This document shows positions 6,241 through 12,826 of a DNA stretch of 12,826 bases, one piece after another. Both the position numbers and the translations under genes were made by a program. The stretch comes from Bacteroidales bacterium Bact_23 (GTDB lineage Bacteria > Bacteroidota > Bacteroidia > Bacteroidales > Lentimicrobiaceae). The stretch is from contig LUZO01000095.1 in assembly GCA_001603685.1 (NCBI GenBank), positions 1 through 12,826 of the forward strand, read 5' to 3'. How positions within the stretch are numbered: position 1 is the first letter of the stretch; each line of letters opens with the position of its first letter. The notes below the pieces were generated by a model. It saw only the letters and a list, made by a program, of their open reading frames with translations, was not told the origin of the DNA and made no database searches.

Positions 6241-7248
6241 TCAGATTTTTACGATTTCCTTTTCCAGAAGCATTGCGGCAATCTGCACCGCATTGGTGGC
6301 AGCGCCTTTCCTCAGGTTATCCGCCACAATCCACAGGTTCAGCCCGTTCTCAACCGTTTCGTCGCGGCGCACCCGGCCCACGAAAATCTCGTCGCGCCCT
6401 TCGGCATATCTGGGCATGGGATAAACGCAGCGGTCGGTATCATCCTGAAGTACCACCCCTTTTGATGTGGAGATGATTTTACTGATTTCATCGAGTTTGA
6501 ACGGCTTTTCGAATTCGATGTTCACGGCTTCGGAGTGGCCGCCTGTAACCGGCACCCTGACGACGGTTGAGGTGAGCCTAAGCTCCGGGAACTGCATGAT
6601 CTTGCGCGATTCAGTAACCAGTTTGGCCTCTTCGGTGGTATCGCCGTTGGGCAGGAATGTGCCGCCGTGCGGGAAAAGGTTCAGGTCGATCGGATGCGGA
6701 TAGGCGCGGCTTCCGTTGATGCCCCTGCGCTCGTTTTCAAGCTGCTGAACCGCCTTGCTGCCGGTGCCGGTAACGCTCTGATAGGTAGATACCACCACCC
6801 TGCGGATGCCGTATATGCGGTGCAGCGGCGCCAGAACCGCAACCAGTTGTACGGTTGAACAGTTCGGGTTGGCGATGATCCTCTGGCTGCCGGTAACGGT
6901 ATGGCCGTTCACTTCGGGAACCACCAGCGGAACATCAGCCGTGGCACGCCAGGCCGAGGAGTTGTCGATGACGAAAGTGCCATTCCGGGCAAACAGCGGA
7001 GCATACTGCAGCGAAGCTTCCGAACCGGCGGAGAATAGCGCAATATCGGGACGCTGCTCAATGGCTTCGGCAACGGAAACCACCCTGTACTTCCGGTTGT
7101 TGAAAACCAACTCTTTACCAACCGACTTCTCAGAGGCAGCGGGAATAAAACCGGTGATGGCGGTTAAGGGAATGTAACGACCTTCTTCCAGTACCTTTAT
7201 CATAACTTCGCCAACCAGGCCGGTGGCGCCAACCAATGCGATCTTCAT
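6241..7248 (-). CDS. asd: Aspartate-semialdehyde dehydrogenase
   Basis: A 335-aa NADPH-dependent enzyme that reduces aspartyl-4-phosphate to aspartate-4-semialdehyde, the branch point to lysine/diaminopimelate, threonine and methionine. It begins MKIALVGATGLVGEVM with the GATGLVG nucleotide-binding loop (7-13). SSAWR lies at 97-101, the catalytic Cys130 in NPNCST, the substrate-site YQSVTGTG (156-163, with Gln157), Arg231 in VRVPV, and the acid/base His238 in TGGHSE. The full-length size matches the Gram-positive/Bacteroidota type rather than the longer E. coli type. It is the first gene of a probable two-gene unit with ribF. The ATG has a TATTTTTG -7 box 38 nt upstream. The metabolic link to ribF is not obvious, so the pairing may be only positional. 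Confidence 0.97.
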   Translation of the reverse strand: MKIALVGATGLVGEVMIKVLEEGRYIPLTAITGFIPAASEKSVGKELVFNNRKYRVVSVAEAIEQRPDIALFSAGSEASLQYAPLFARNGTFVIDNSSAWRATADVPLVVPEVNGHTVTGSQRIIANPNCSTVQLVAVLAPLHRIYGIRRVVVSTYQSVTGTGSKAVQQLENERRGINGSRAYPHPIDLNLFPHGGTFLPNGDTTEEAKLVTESRKIMQFPELRLTSTVVRVPVTGGHSEAVNIEFEKPFKLDEISKIISTSKGVVLQDDTDRCVYPMPRYAEGRDEIFVGRVRRDETVENGLNLWIVADNLRKGAATNAVQIAAMLLEKEIVKI

Positions 7249-7286
7249 TTTATGCGGCGGAAAATTGCTAACAGATTTCCGGGGGG

Positions 7287-7294
7287 CAAAAATA
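7287..7294 (-). promoter_or_regulatory. -7 box of the asd-ribF unit
   Basis: The minus strand reads TATTTTTG, an exact TAnnTTTG match, 38 nt before the asd ATG. A -33 element is not evident. Confidence 0.5.
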
Positions 7295-7400
7295 CGATTT
7301 ATTACCCAAAATCAGGCAGTGCTGAACCATCCCCGAAAGGACAACAGATTAATTTTTTCCTTAAAACAGCTAAAAAATCCGTTAATATCCTGATTCTCTG

Positions 7401-7433
7401 TTAGATAAAGCTTAGATAATGATAATCATCTTC
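7401..7433. promoter_or_regulatory. Fur-box-like site with overlapping TTAGATAA direct repeat
   Basis: 7415-7433 matches the classical E. coli 19-bp Fur consensus GATAATGATAATCATTATC at 17 of 19 positions (mismatches at positions 16 and 17). TTAGATAA occurs at 7401-7408 and 7412-7419, 11 bp apart (about one helical turn), and the second copy overlaps the box. The site is 169 bp upstream of the lamin-tail gene and 121 bp beyond the asd -7 box. It is AT-rich, so a chance match is possible, and Fur sites in this phylum need not follow the E. coli consensus. No regulator gene is in the window. Confidence 0.35.
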
Positions 7434-7601
7434 CATATCCCTTTGATATTCAATCACATCAATCGCTTACATCGTATTGAGAACTGTGAAGTTTTGAGGA
7501 AAGTTTCCGGAGATGCGCCGCCAATTTTCAGAAAAGCCGCGATTTATACCTCACCTCAGCCGATATTTACCTACCTTTAACCTCCAAAATCAGGAAAACC
7601 C
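7434..7601. other. Rest of the asd/lamin-tail divergent spacer, no gene seen
   Basis: The divergent spacer 7249-7601 (353 bp) has no plausible coding region. Apart from the asd -7 box and the Fur-like site, I find no exact TAnnTTTG on the plus strand. The nearest candidate before the lamin-tail gene is TACCTTTA about 30 nt upstream of its ATG, one mismatch from consensus. There is no hairpin or riboswitch-like fold that I can support. Confidence 0.5.
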
Positions 7602-10193
7602 ATGAGGCAGTTCTTACTTCTTCTGTTTTTATCTCCGGCGCTTCTGTTTGCCCAGCTTATTGAAGACTTTTCCGACGGCGATTTCACCTCAAACCCTTCG
7701 TGGAGCGGCGATGCCGGCAACTTCATCGTGAATGCCGACCGCCAACTACAACTGAACGCCACCGGAGAGGGGCTCTCTTATCTGTCAACGGAGGTGAACC
7801 TCGAAGGGCTGCTTGAGTGGCGGTTGTGGGTGAGGCTCAACTTCAGCCCCAGCGACAACAACAATGCCCGCATCTATCTGGTGGCCGACCAGGAGAACCT
7901 GAAAGAGCCGCTCAACGGTTATTTTCTGAAGCTGGGCGAGGGCGGTTCGAACGATGCCATAGAACTGTACCGGCAGAGCGGAACGGTGGAGTACCTGATT
8001 ACCCGCGGCACCGGCGGGCTGATTGCCTCATCGTTTGCCATTGCGCTTCGCATCGAGAAAACGGAGGAGGGGGTGTGGACCATCTTTACCGATGCCACGG
8101 GGAGCGGCGAGTATCATTTTGAGTGTACCGGCGAGGATCCGGTATGGCTTAGCTACTCCCATTTCGGGGTGTACTGCAAATACACAAGCAGCAACTCGAA
8201 ACGGTTTTATTTTGATGATATTTATGCCGGCTCGCCCATTCTGGATGAGGTTCCGCCCGAACTGGTTTCGGTGGATGTGCCGGATGAGAACCGGATTGAC
8301 CTTTATTTCAGCGAAACGGTGGATGGCACTTCAGCTTCGGACATATCCAACTATTCGGTTGACCAGGGCATCGGAAATCCCATCGCCGCCGGCCGGGATA
8401 TGACACAGAAATCGCTGGTACATCTGCTTTTCGGGCAGAGCTTCGGCCAGGGAAAAACCTACAATCTGACCGCCGGCAATGTGAAAGACCTGGCGGGCAA
8501 TGTGATGCAGCCCGCCATCCGTCCGTTTGCCTTTTACACGGTTCAGCCGTTCGATGTAATCATCACCGAAATCATGGCCGATCCCGACCCTCCCGTTGGG
8601 CTTCCCAATTACGAATACCTGGAGATTCACAACCGCAGCGGCTTCCCCATTCAGCTGGAAGATTGGGTGTTATCCATAGGAACCACCAAACGGGTGCTGC
8701 CGAAAAAGAGCCTGGAACCCGGAGCCTTTCTGATTCTCAGCTCAAACGAAGCGGTTCCGCACCTTCAGCCTTACGGTGATGTGGCGGGTTTTACGAGCCT
8801 GAGCATTCCCAATACCGGCGGAACCCTTGTGTTGCGCGATAAAACGGGCGCGGTGATTCACCATGTGAGCTATACCGATGGCTGGTACCGCGATGCGGTG
8901 AAAAAAAACGGCGGCTGGTCGCTCGAAATGATTGATCCCACCAGCCCCTGCGGCGATGCCGGCAACTGGCGCGCCAGCATCGACCCCTCGGGAGGAACGC
9001 CGGGTAGGGTCAACTCCGTAAACGGCTCAAACCCTGACACCACCGCTCCCGGCATCGGGAAAATCAGCATTACCGGCCCCTCATCGGTAAGGGTGTTTTT
9101 TACGGAGTCAACCGACAGCCTGAGCATCGCCTCACCGGCAAAATACTTTGTGGATCAGGGCATCGGCAACCCGCTGAGTGTCAGCCTTTACCCACCAACC
9201 TACAAATCGGCGGGGCTGATGTTTGGCAACGACTTTCAGGAAGGCGTGGTCTATACGCTGGAGATTGAGGCCGGCATTGCCGATTGCGCCGGAAATGCGA
9301 CCACGGCACCGCTTTCGGTGCGCTTTGCCATCCCCGCACTTCCCGAAAAGGAGGATATTGTCATCAATGAGGTGCTTTCGGATCCACGCGCCACCGGAAC
9401 CGAGTTTGTGGAGATTTACAACCGATCCCAAAAGATCATCGACCTGAAAAATATATGGCTCGCCACGCGCGACAAGGCTACCGGAGAGGTAACTTCCGTA
9501 AAGGAGACCGCCCCCGACGGCAGGCTGATGTTTCCGGAGGAGTATCTGGTACTGACCAAAGATCCTTCGCTGGTAAAATCGGAGTATTTTACCCCTAATC
9601 CCGGCGGATTTGTGGCCATACCCTCCTTCCCGGCCTATGCCAACACTCAGGGAAAGGTGGTGCTGCTTACCCCCTGGGACCTGATTCTGGATGAGTTTTC
9701 GTACAGCAGCGAAATGCACTTTGCACTGCTGACAACCACCGACGGCGTTTCGCTTGAGCGGATAAACTACAACCGCCCAGCCTCCGACCCCGGAAACTGG
9801 CATTCGGCTTCGCAGAATGTGGGATTTGCAACGCCGGGTTACCAGAATTCGCAGTTCCTGAAATCACCCGAAGCGGAAGATGAGATTGTAATCACCCCCG
9901 AGATTTTCTCGCCCGACAACGACGGCTACAATGATCTCCTGACCATCGCCTGCAATTTCTCAGAGCCCGGCTATTCGGTTACCATCCGCATTTTCGACAG
10001 CAACGGCCGTCCGGTCAGAACGCTGGTAAAGAACGAGCCTGCCGGGACCGGCAATCTCTTTACCTGGGATGGCATTACCGACAAACGGAATAAAGCGCCC
10101 ATAGGGATTTACATTATTCATATTGAGGTATTTAACCTGAATGGCAAGATCAGGCAGTTTAAAAAAACCGCAGTGCTGGGAGGAAAGCTGTGA
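7602..10193 (+). CDS. Secreted multidomain lamin-tail-domain protein with CHU_C/FlgD-like C-terminus
   Basis: An 863-aa exported protein of unknown function. Residues 1-17 are a signal peptide (MRQFLLLLFLSPALLFA, then Q). About 19-212 looks like a jelly-roll/concanavalin-type domain. Then come two Ig-like plus lamin-tail pairs: Ig-like 1 (about 217-312), lamin-tail 1 (317-470, opening VIITEIMADPDP-YEYLEIHNRSG), Ig-like 2 (481-577), and lamin-tail 2 (583-748, opening IVINEVLSDPRATGTEFVEIYNRS). Both Ig-like domains share the exact stretch VDQGIGNP and an AGN near their ends. The C-terminal domain (762-863) has FSPDNDGYNDLLTI, like the SPNGDGxND motif of CHU_C modules, and an IGIYIIHIEVF strand as in FlgD-like Ig domains, consistent with type IX secretion and surface attachment. 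No catalytic motif is visible, so it is probably structural or adhesive. The ATG gives the signal peptide. It has no partner genes, and a Fur-like site lies upstream. Confidence 0.9.
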   Translation: MRQFLLLLFLSPALLFAQLIEDFSDGDFTSNPSWSGDAGNFIVNADRQLQLNATGEGLSYLSTEVNLEGLLEWRLWVRLNFSPSDNNNARIYLVADQENLKEPLNGYFLKLGEGGSNDAIELYRQSGTVEYLITRGTGGLIASSFAIALRIEKTEEGVWTIFTDATGSGEYHFECTGEDPVWLSYSHFGVYCKYTSSNSKRFYFDDIYAGSPILDEVPPELVSVDVPDENRIDLYFSETVDGTSASDISNYSVDQGIGNPIAAGRDMTQKSLVHLLFGQSFGQGKTYNLTAGNVKDLAGNVMQPAIRPFAFYTVQPFDVIITEIMADPDPPVGLPNYEYLEIHNRSGFPIQLEDWVLSIGTTKRVLPKKSLEPGAFLILSSNEAVPHLQPYGDVAGFTSLSIPNTGGTLVLRDKTGAVIHHVSYTDGWYRDAVKKNGGWSLEMIDPTSPCGDAGNWRASIDPSGGTPGRVNSVNGSNPDTTAPGIGKISITGPSSVRVFFTESTDSLSIASPAKYFVDQGIGNPLSVSLYPPTYKSAGLMFGNDFQEGVVYTLEIEAGIADCAGNATTAPLSVRFAIPALPEKEDIVINEVLSDPRATGTEFVEIYNRSQKIIDLKNIWLATRDKATGEVTSVKETAPDGRLMFPEEYLVLTKDPSLVKSEYFTPNPGGFVAIPSFPAYANTQGKVVLLTPWDLILDEFSYSSEMHFALLTTTDGVSLERINYNRPASDPGNWHSASQNVGFATPGYQNSQFLKSPEAEDEIVITPEIFSPDNDGYNDLLTIACNFSEPGYSVTIRIFDSNGRPVRTLVKNEPAGTGNLFTWDGITDKRNKAPIGIYIIHIEVFNLNGKIRQFKKTAVLGGKL

Positions 10194-10198
10194 GAAAT

Positions 10199-10226
10199 GG
10201 ATAATGGATAATGAATAATGAATAAT
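10199..10226. repeat. Tandem heptanucleotide array, 4 units of G(G/A)ATAAT
   Basis: Starting 6 nt after the lamin-tail stop codon, four 7-bp units (GGATAAT twice, GAATAAT twice) run without a gap. Each contains TAA, so stops fall in all three plus frames within 21 nt. The sequence differs from the AGAAGTA array after gldH, but the unit length, the position after a plus-strand stop codon and the stop trinucleotide per unit are the same. Confidence 0.85.
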
Positions 10227-10390
10227 TGGCCACGGCGGACGCGAATCCTGGAATCGATCGAAGGGAATTCAGCGGAAGCTAATTTCATCCGCTGAAGGCG
10301 ATTAAATCATCATCCGCTGTGGCAAAGGCTAATCTCCGATTTGGAAATTAGAACTTAGTCCTTGGAAATTTGTTCGCTGCAAAGCGAACA
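10227..10390. repeat. Decayed hairpin repeats between lamin-tail and DUF2892 genes
   Basis: GCCACGGCGGA at 10229-10239 is the complement of 11 of the 14 class A hairpin bases. TCCGCTGTGGCAAA at 10313-10326 matches class A at 11 of 14. TTCAGCGGA (10268-10276) and TCCGCTGAA (10288-10296) form a perfect 9-bp inverted repeat with an 11-nt loop. CTAATCTCC (10329-10337) pairs with GGAAATTAG (10343-10351) with one mismatch. No open frame is credible here. Confidence 0.6.
10371..10390. terminator. Perfect 8-bp hairpin next to the DUF2892 stop codon
   Basis: TGTTCGCT pairs fully with AGCGAACA around the tetraloop GCAA, a GNRA-type loop on the plus strand. It lies 3 nt past the DUF2892 stop codon on the minus strand and is followed on the plus strand by GAGTTACTTTTTC. 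T tracts are weak in both directions, so this may be an RNA-stabilising 3' hairpin rather than a strong terminator. Confidence 0.45.
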
Positions 10391-10393
10391 GAG

Positions 10394-10606
10394 TTACTTT
10401 TTCTCCTCTTTCTTATTCGTCGAAATCTTCAAAAGAGGATAGAGGGGGCAGAAGTTTACCAGGCTTGTGAGAACCAGAAGCGCTGCGACAATACCAAGCA
10501 CAATGGCAAGGGTTCCGCTGATCAGATTGAAGAAGTAAAGCAGGGCAATGACCAGTGCAAGCACCAGCCGGACAAGCTTGTCAGTGTTTCCGATATTTTT
10601 TTTCAT
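10394..10606 (-). CDS. Small DUF2892-type inner membrane protein
   Basis: A 70-aa membrane protein. After MKKNIGNTDKLVRL, typical of DUF2892 (a family also fused to rhodanese domains in YgaP-like proteins), two hydrophobic segments (about 11-28 and 31-50) are joined by a short NLISG turn, then comes the characteristic NFCPLYPLLKI motif (51-61) and a lysine-rich tail. The frame is open 24 codons further upstream, but the family N-terminus begins at MKKN, so I start at the ATG at 10604-10606. It lies 72 nt downstream of dnaG on the same strand and may have its own weak promoter (10634-10641). No function is established for stand-alone members; the single Cys in the CPLY motif may matter for sulfur or redox chemistry by analogy with YgaP, which is speculative. 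Confidence 0.87.
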   Translation of the reverse strand: MKKNIGNTDKLVRLVLALVIALLYFFNLISGTLAIVLGIVAALLVLTSLVNFCPLYPLLKISTNKKEEKK

Positions 10607-10633
10607 TTGATTATGGTTTTGTGATATATCCTG

Positions 10634-10641
10634 CAAACAAA
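10634..10641 (-). promoter_or_regulatory. Weak candidate -7 box of the DUF2892 gene
   Basis: The minus strand reads TTTGTTTG, one mismatch from TAnnTTTG, 27 nt before the ATG. The distance fits the other genes, but the match is imperfect. The gene could instead be read through from dnaG. Confidence 0.25.
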
Positions 10642-10678
10642 CAAATGCCGGAAATGTTTTGTGCTGCGCCCTGATCAC

Positions 10679-12637
10679 TTAACCGTTGAGGATGCGCCCC
10701 AGCTTGCGGCTGATTTCATTCAGCGCCTTTTTCAGGAAAATATCCTTTGAAAGGTGATCCACCCATAATTCGCTGTTGTGGTCGAGTTCTTTCATTTCGC
10801 GCTGGTTGTGGTGAATCATTGCCCTTAGCTTACGGTGAACCAGCGATAATACCGCTTTTTCCGACAGCTTCCCGATATCGCCGCTTTCGTCCGATACATA
10901 GATCTTTATCTCCTCCCAGCCGGGGCTCAGCTCATATTTTACACTCAGCAGGTCAATGGCAAGTTGGGTGACCTCCGGATCGCTGTGCATCGTAAAATAT
11001 TTCTCATCCGGCAGCGAACCCTCATCAACGCCCTTGGCAAAGGCATCAAATATTGTCTGGTGGACCGGCAGATCGAAGGTGATCTGATTGACACGCAGAT
11101 CGTTGCAGATATATTCGGCAACCGAAATGGCGGAATATTCCACCAGGTCAGGGATTTCGGTTTCAACCGGAATATTGAACTTTTGCGTTCCGTAAAGCAT
11201 CAGCACCCTGATCAGATCGCGCTCCTGAGCGGAACAGTCGGTGATATCGGGTGCCAGCTCCTGCGGCGGGGCGATTATGGATGTGTCGGGAGTGGCCTCT
11301 TCCGGCTCTTCGGGAGCCGCCGCATCCTTCGAGCGCTTTTTTCTGAGCAGCTTGTTCAGCTCGTTCATCAGCGTCTGCTCGGCGATGCCCATTATTTCGG
11401 AGCACTCCCTGATGTATAGCGGCCGGATTATGGGATCGGGTATCAGGCTGATCGTCTGGATGATGTCGTGAACCAGCCCCGCCTTTTTGATGGGGTCGTT
11501 CTTTGTTTCGCTCAGCAACAGCGTGGTTTTGAAGGTGATGAAGTCGCTGGCTTCGGTGGCCAGAAACGCCTCCACTTCGGATGAGCTGTGCTTGCGCGAA
11601 TAGGAGTCGGGGTCTTCGCCGTCGGGAAATAGCACCACCTTTACATTCATCCCCTGTTCCAGAATCATGTCAATGCCCCGGAATGACGCCTTGATGCCGG
11701 CGGTGTCGCCGTCGTACAGAATGGTGATGTTGCGGGTGTACCGGCTGATCAGACGGATCTGGTCGGTGGTGAGGGAGGTACCCGATGAGGCGACCACATT
11801 CTCTATGCCCGACTGATGCAGCGAGATGACATCGGTGTACCCCTCGACCAGAAAGCAGTTGTCGCGCGAAACAATGGTGTTGCGTGCCAGCCATATCCCG
11901 TACAGGCTTTTCGATTTGTTGTATATCTCCGACTCGGGCGAGTTGACATATTTGGGCTTTGTCTTGTCGGAAGTGAGGATGCGGCCGCCAAAACCGATGA
12001 CCTTTCCGGTAAGGTTGTGGATGGGAAACATCACCCGCTCGCGGAAACGGTCGTACATCCTGCCATCCTTGCTGATGGAGAGGCCGGAATCTACCAGGTA
12101 TTTCTCCGGATAGCCATTTTGCCGCGCATGATTGGTAAATGCATCCCAGGCGGTGGGCGAGAACCCCAGCTGGAACTTCCGGATAATATCCTCCCGGAAA
12201 CCCCGCTCCAGAAAATAGCTCAGTCCGATCGCCTTTCCCTCTTCCGTTTCGAAGAGCGTGTCCGTAAAGTACTTCTGTGCAAAGTTGCTGACGCTAAACA
12301 GCCCTTCGCGGTCGGTTTCCAGCTGCTTCTCCTCAGGATCGGGTTCCTGCTCCTCAATTTCAATACCGTATTTATTGGCCAGATACCGCAGCGCCTCGGG
12401 ATAGGAGTACTTCTCGTGCTCCATCACAAAATTCACCGCATTGCCGGCCTTGCCGCAGCCAAAACACTTGTAAATCCCCTTTGCCGGCGAAACCGTAAAC
12501 GAAGGCGTCTTTTCGTTATGAAAAGGACACAACCCCAGCAGATTGACACCCCGCCTTTTCAACTGGACAAAATCGCCCACCACCTCCTCAATCCGGGCGG
12601 CATCCATAATGCTGTGTATGGTATCTTTGGGAATCAA
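10679..12637 (-). CDS. dnaG: DNA primase DnaG
   Basis: A 652-aa replication primase that makes RNA primers at the fork together with the replicative helicase. The N-terminal CHC2 zinc-binding domain has Cys37, His40, Cys58 and Cys61 in CPFHNEKTPSF and CFGCGKAGN. The RNA polymerase domain includes RERVMFPIHNLTGKVIGFGGR (198-219). The Toprim core has Glu265 in VEGYTD, Asp309 and Asp311 in YDGDTAG, and the DPDS metal site (342-345). A Pro/Glu-rich linker (about 438-462) leads to the C-terminal helicase-interacting domain (about 465-652). The start codon is TTG: MIPKDTIHSIMDAARIEEVVGDFV aligns with the conserved DnaG start, whereas the next in-frame ATG (residue 11) would cut it off. A -7 box lies 27 nt upstream. 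It is not in the classical rpsU-dnaG-rpoD arrangement; a DUF2892 gene follows. Confidence 0.98.
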   Translation of the reverse strand: MIPKDTIHSIMDAARIEEVVGDFVQLKRRGVNLLGLCPFHNEKTPSFTVSPAKGIYKCFGCGKAGNAVNFVMEHEKYSYPEALRYLANKYGIEIEEQEPDPEEKQLETDREGLFSVSNFAQKYFTDTLFETEEGKAIGLSYFLERGFREDIIRKFQLGFSPTAWDAFTNHARQNGYPEKYLVDSGLSISKDGRMYDRFRERVMFPIHNLTGKVIGFGGRILTSDKTKPKYVNSPESEIYNKSKSLYGIWLARNTIVSRDNCFLVEGYTDVISLHQSGIENVVASSGTSLTTDQIRLISRYTRNITILYDGDTAGIKASFRGIDMILEQGMNVKVVLFPDGEDPDSYSRKHSSSEVEAFLATEASDFITFKTTLLLSETKNDPIKKAGLVHDIIQTISLIPDPIIRPLYIRECSEIMGIAEQTLMNELNKLLRKKRSKDAAAPEEPEEATPDTSIIAPPQELAPDITDCSAQERDLIRVLMLYGTQKFNIPVETEIPDLVEYSAISVAEYICNDLRVNQITFDLPVHQTIFDAFAKGVDEGSLPDEKYFTMHSDPEVTQLAIDLLSVKYELSPGWEEIKIYVSDESGDIGKLSEKAVLSLVHRKLRAMIHHNQREMKELDHNSELWVDHLSKDIFLKKALNEISRKLGRILNG

Positions 12638-12664
12638 TGGTTTAGGTTAAAAGGGGTGCAGGGT

Positions 12665-12672
12665 CAAAAATA
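12665..12672 (-). promoter_or_regulatory. -7 box of dnaG
   Basis: The minus strand reads TATTTTTG, an exact TAnnTTTG match, 27 nt before the TTG start codon, predicting a leader of about 20 nt. No TTG -33 element at the usual spacing; a G7 run (12686-12692) lies in that interval. The rest of 12638-12799 holds nothing I can identify. Confidence 0.5.
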
Positions 12673-12799
12673 CAAAAAATATGAAGGGGGGGAGGAAAGT
12701 TTTGGAAGGGGAAGGGAACTGATTTTCGTATTCCAAATATTAAAGAATGCAAAATATACATAATATCATCCTTGCTATTCAGGAATTTATGGTAAGAGT

Positions 12800-12826
12800 C
12801 TGTCTCTTATACACATCTGACGCTGC
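12800..12826. other. Nextera/Tn5 sequencing adaptor left at the contig end
   Basis: CTGTCTCTTATACACATCT (12800-12818) is the 19-bp Tn5 mosaic end used in Nextera libraries, and the following GACGCTGC is the start of the reverse complement of the Read 1 adaptor. This is library sequence, not genome, and it marks the true contig edge at or before base 12799. Confidence 0.97.

Noticed and set aside
7249..7601. A riboswitch or small RNA before asd or the lamin-tail gene
   Set aside because: No recognisable lysine or FMN riboswitch core and no long stable stem.
10607..10678. Longer DUF2892 protein starting at 10678
   Set aside because: The extra 24 residues are unlike the family, whose N-terminus matches the internal MKKN start.
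11816..12763. A 315-codon open frame on the plus strand
   Set aside because: It lies antisense to dnaG, has no recognisable domain, and dnaG is unmistakable across the same bases.
12789..12799. Start of a rightward gene (ATG GTA AGA GTC)
   Set aside because: Only four codons remain before the adaptor, with no clear promoter; it cannot be supported.
1..12826. Mobile element, phage or defence system
   Set aside because: No transposase, integrase, toxin-antitoxin, restriction or phage genes; all long frames are identified housekeeping or surface proteins.

Overview
The window looks like a chromosomal contig from a member of the phylum Bacteroidota (probably class Bacteroidia). I base this on a GldH-type lipoprotein, a viroplasmin-domain RNase H, a large secreted lamin-tail protein with a CHU_C/FlgD-like C-terminus, the recurring -7 promoter motif TAnnTTTG, and the lack of Shine-Dalgarno sequences before the genes. 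The content is mostly housekeeping. I see no phage, transposase, CRISPR array, defence locus or biosynthetic cluster. The last 27 bases are sequencing adaptor, so the right edge is a contig end. The left edge cuts the glmS start codon.

Layout, left to right: glmS (+, lacking only two bases of its ATG); a 223-bp array of short hairpins; an S41/CtpA-type protease (-); a 232-bp spacer with decayed copies of the same hairpins and the promoter of the next gene; tRNA-Leu(CAA) (+) with a terminator shared with the next gene; RNase H (-); back-to-back promoters; gldH (+); a 9-unit heptanucleotide array; ribF (-) directly downstream of asd (-); a 353-bp divergent spacer with a Fur-box-like site; an 863-aa secreted lamin-tail protein (+); a second heptanucleotide array and decayed hairpins; a small DUF2892 membrane protein (-); dnaG (-); adaptor.

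The genes serve separate jobs: amino-sugar precursors for the cell wall (glmS), lysine/DAP, threonine and methionine precursors (asd), FMN/FAD (ribF), replication priming and RNA-DNA hybrid removal (dnaG, RNase H), periplasmic proteolysis (S41 protease), and the surface/gliding apparatus (gldH). asd and ribF, 8 nt apart, are the clearest operon.

The most unusual part is the intergenic DNA. Three of the four convergent gene junctions are filled with repeats built on a 7-nt quantum: tandem heptamers that each carry a stop trinucleotide, and 14-nt hairpins separated by ATTTGAA heptamers. The fourth convergent junction (tRNA-Leu/RNase H) has an ordinary bidirectional terminator. At two junctions the repeat also supplies the stop codon of a flanking gene.
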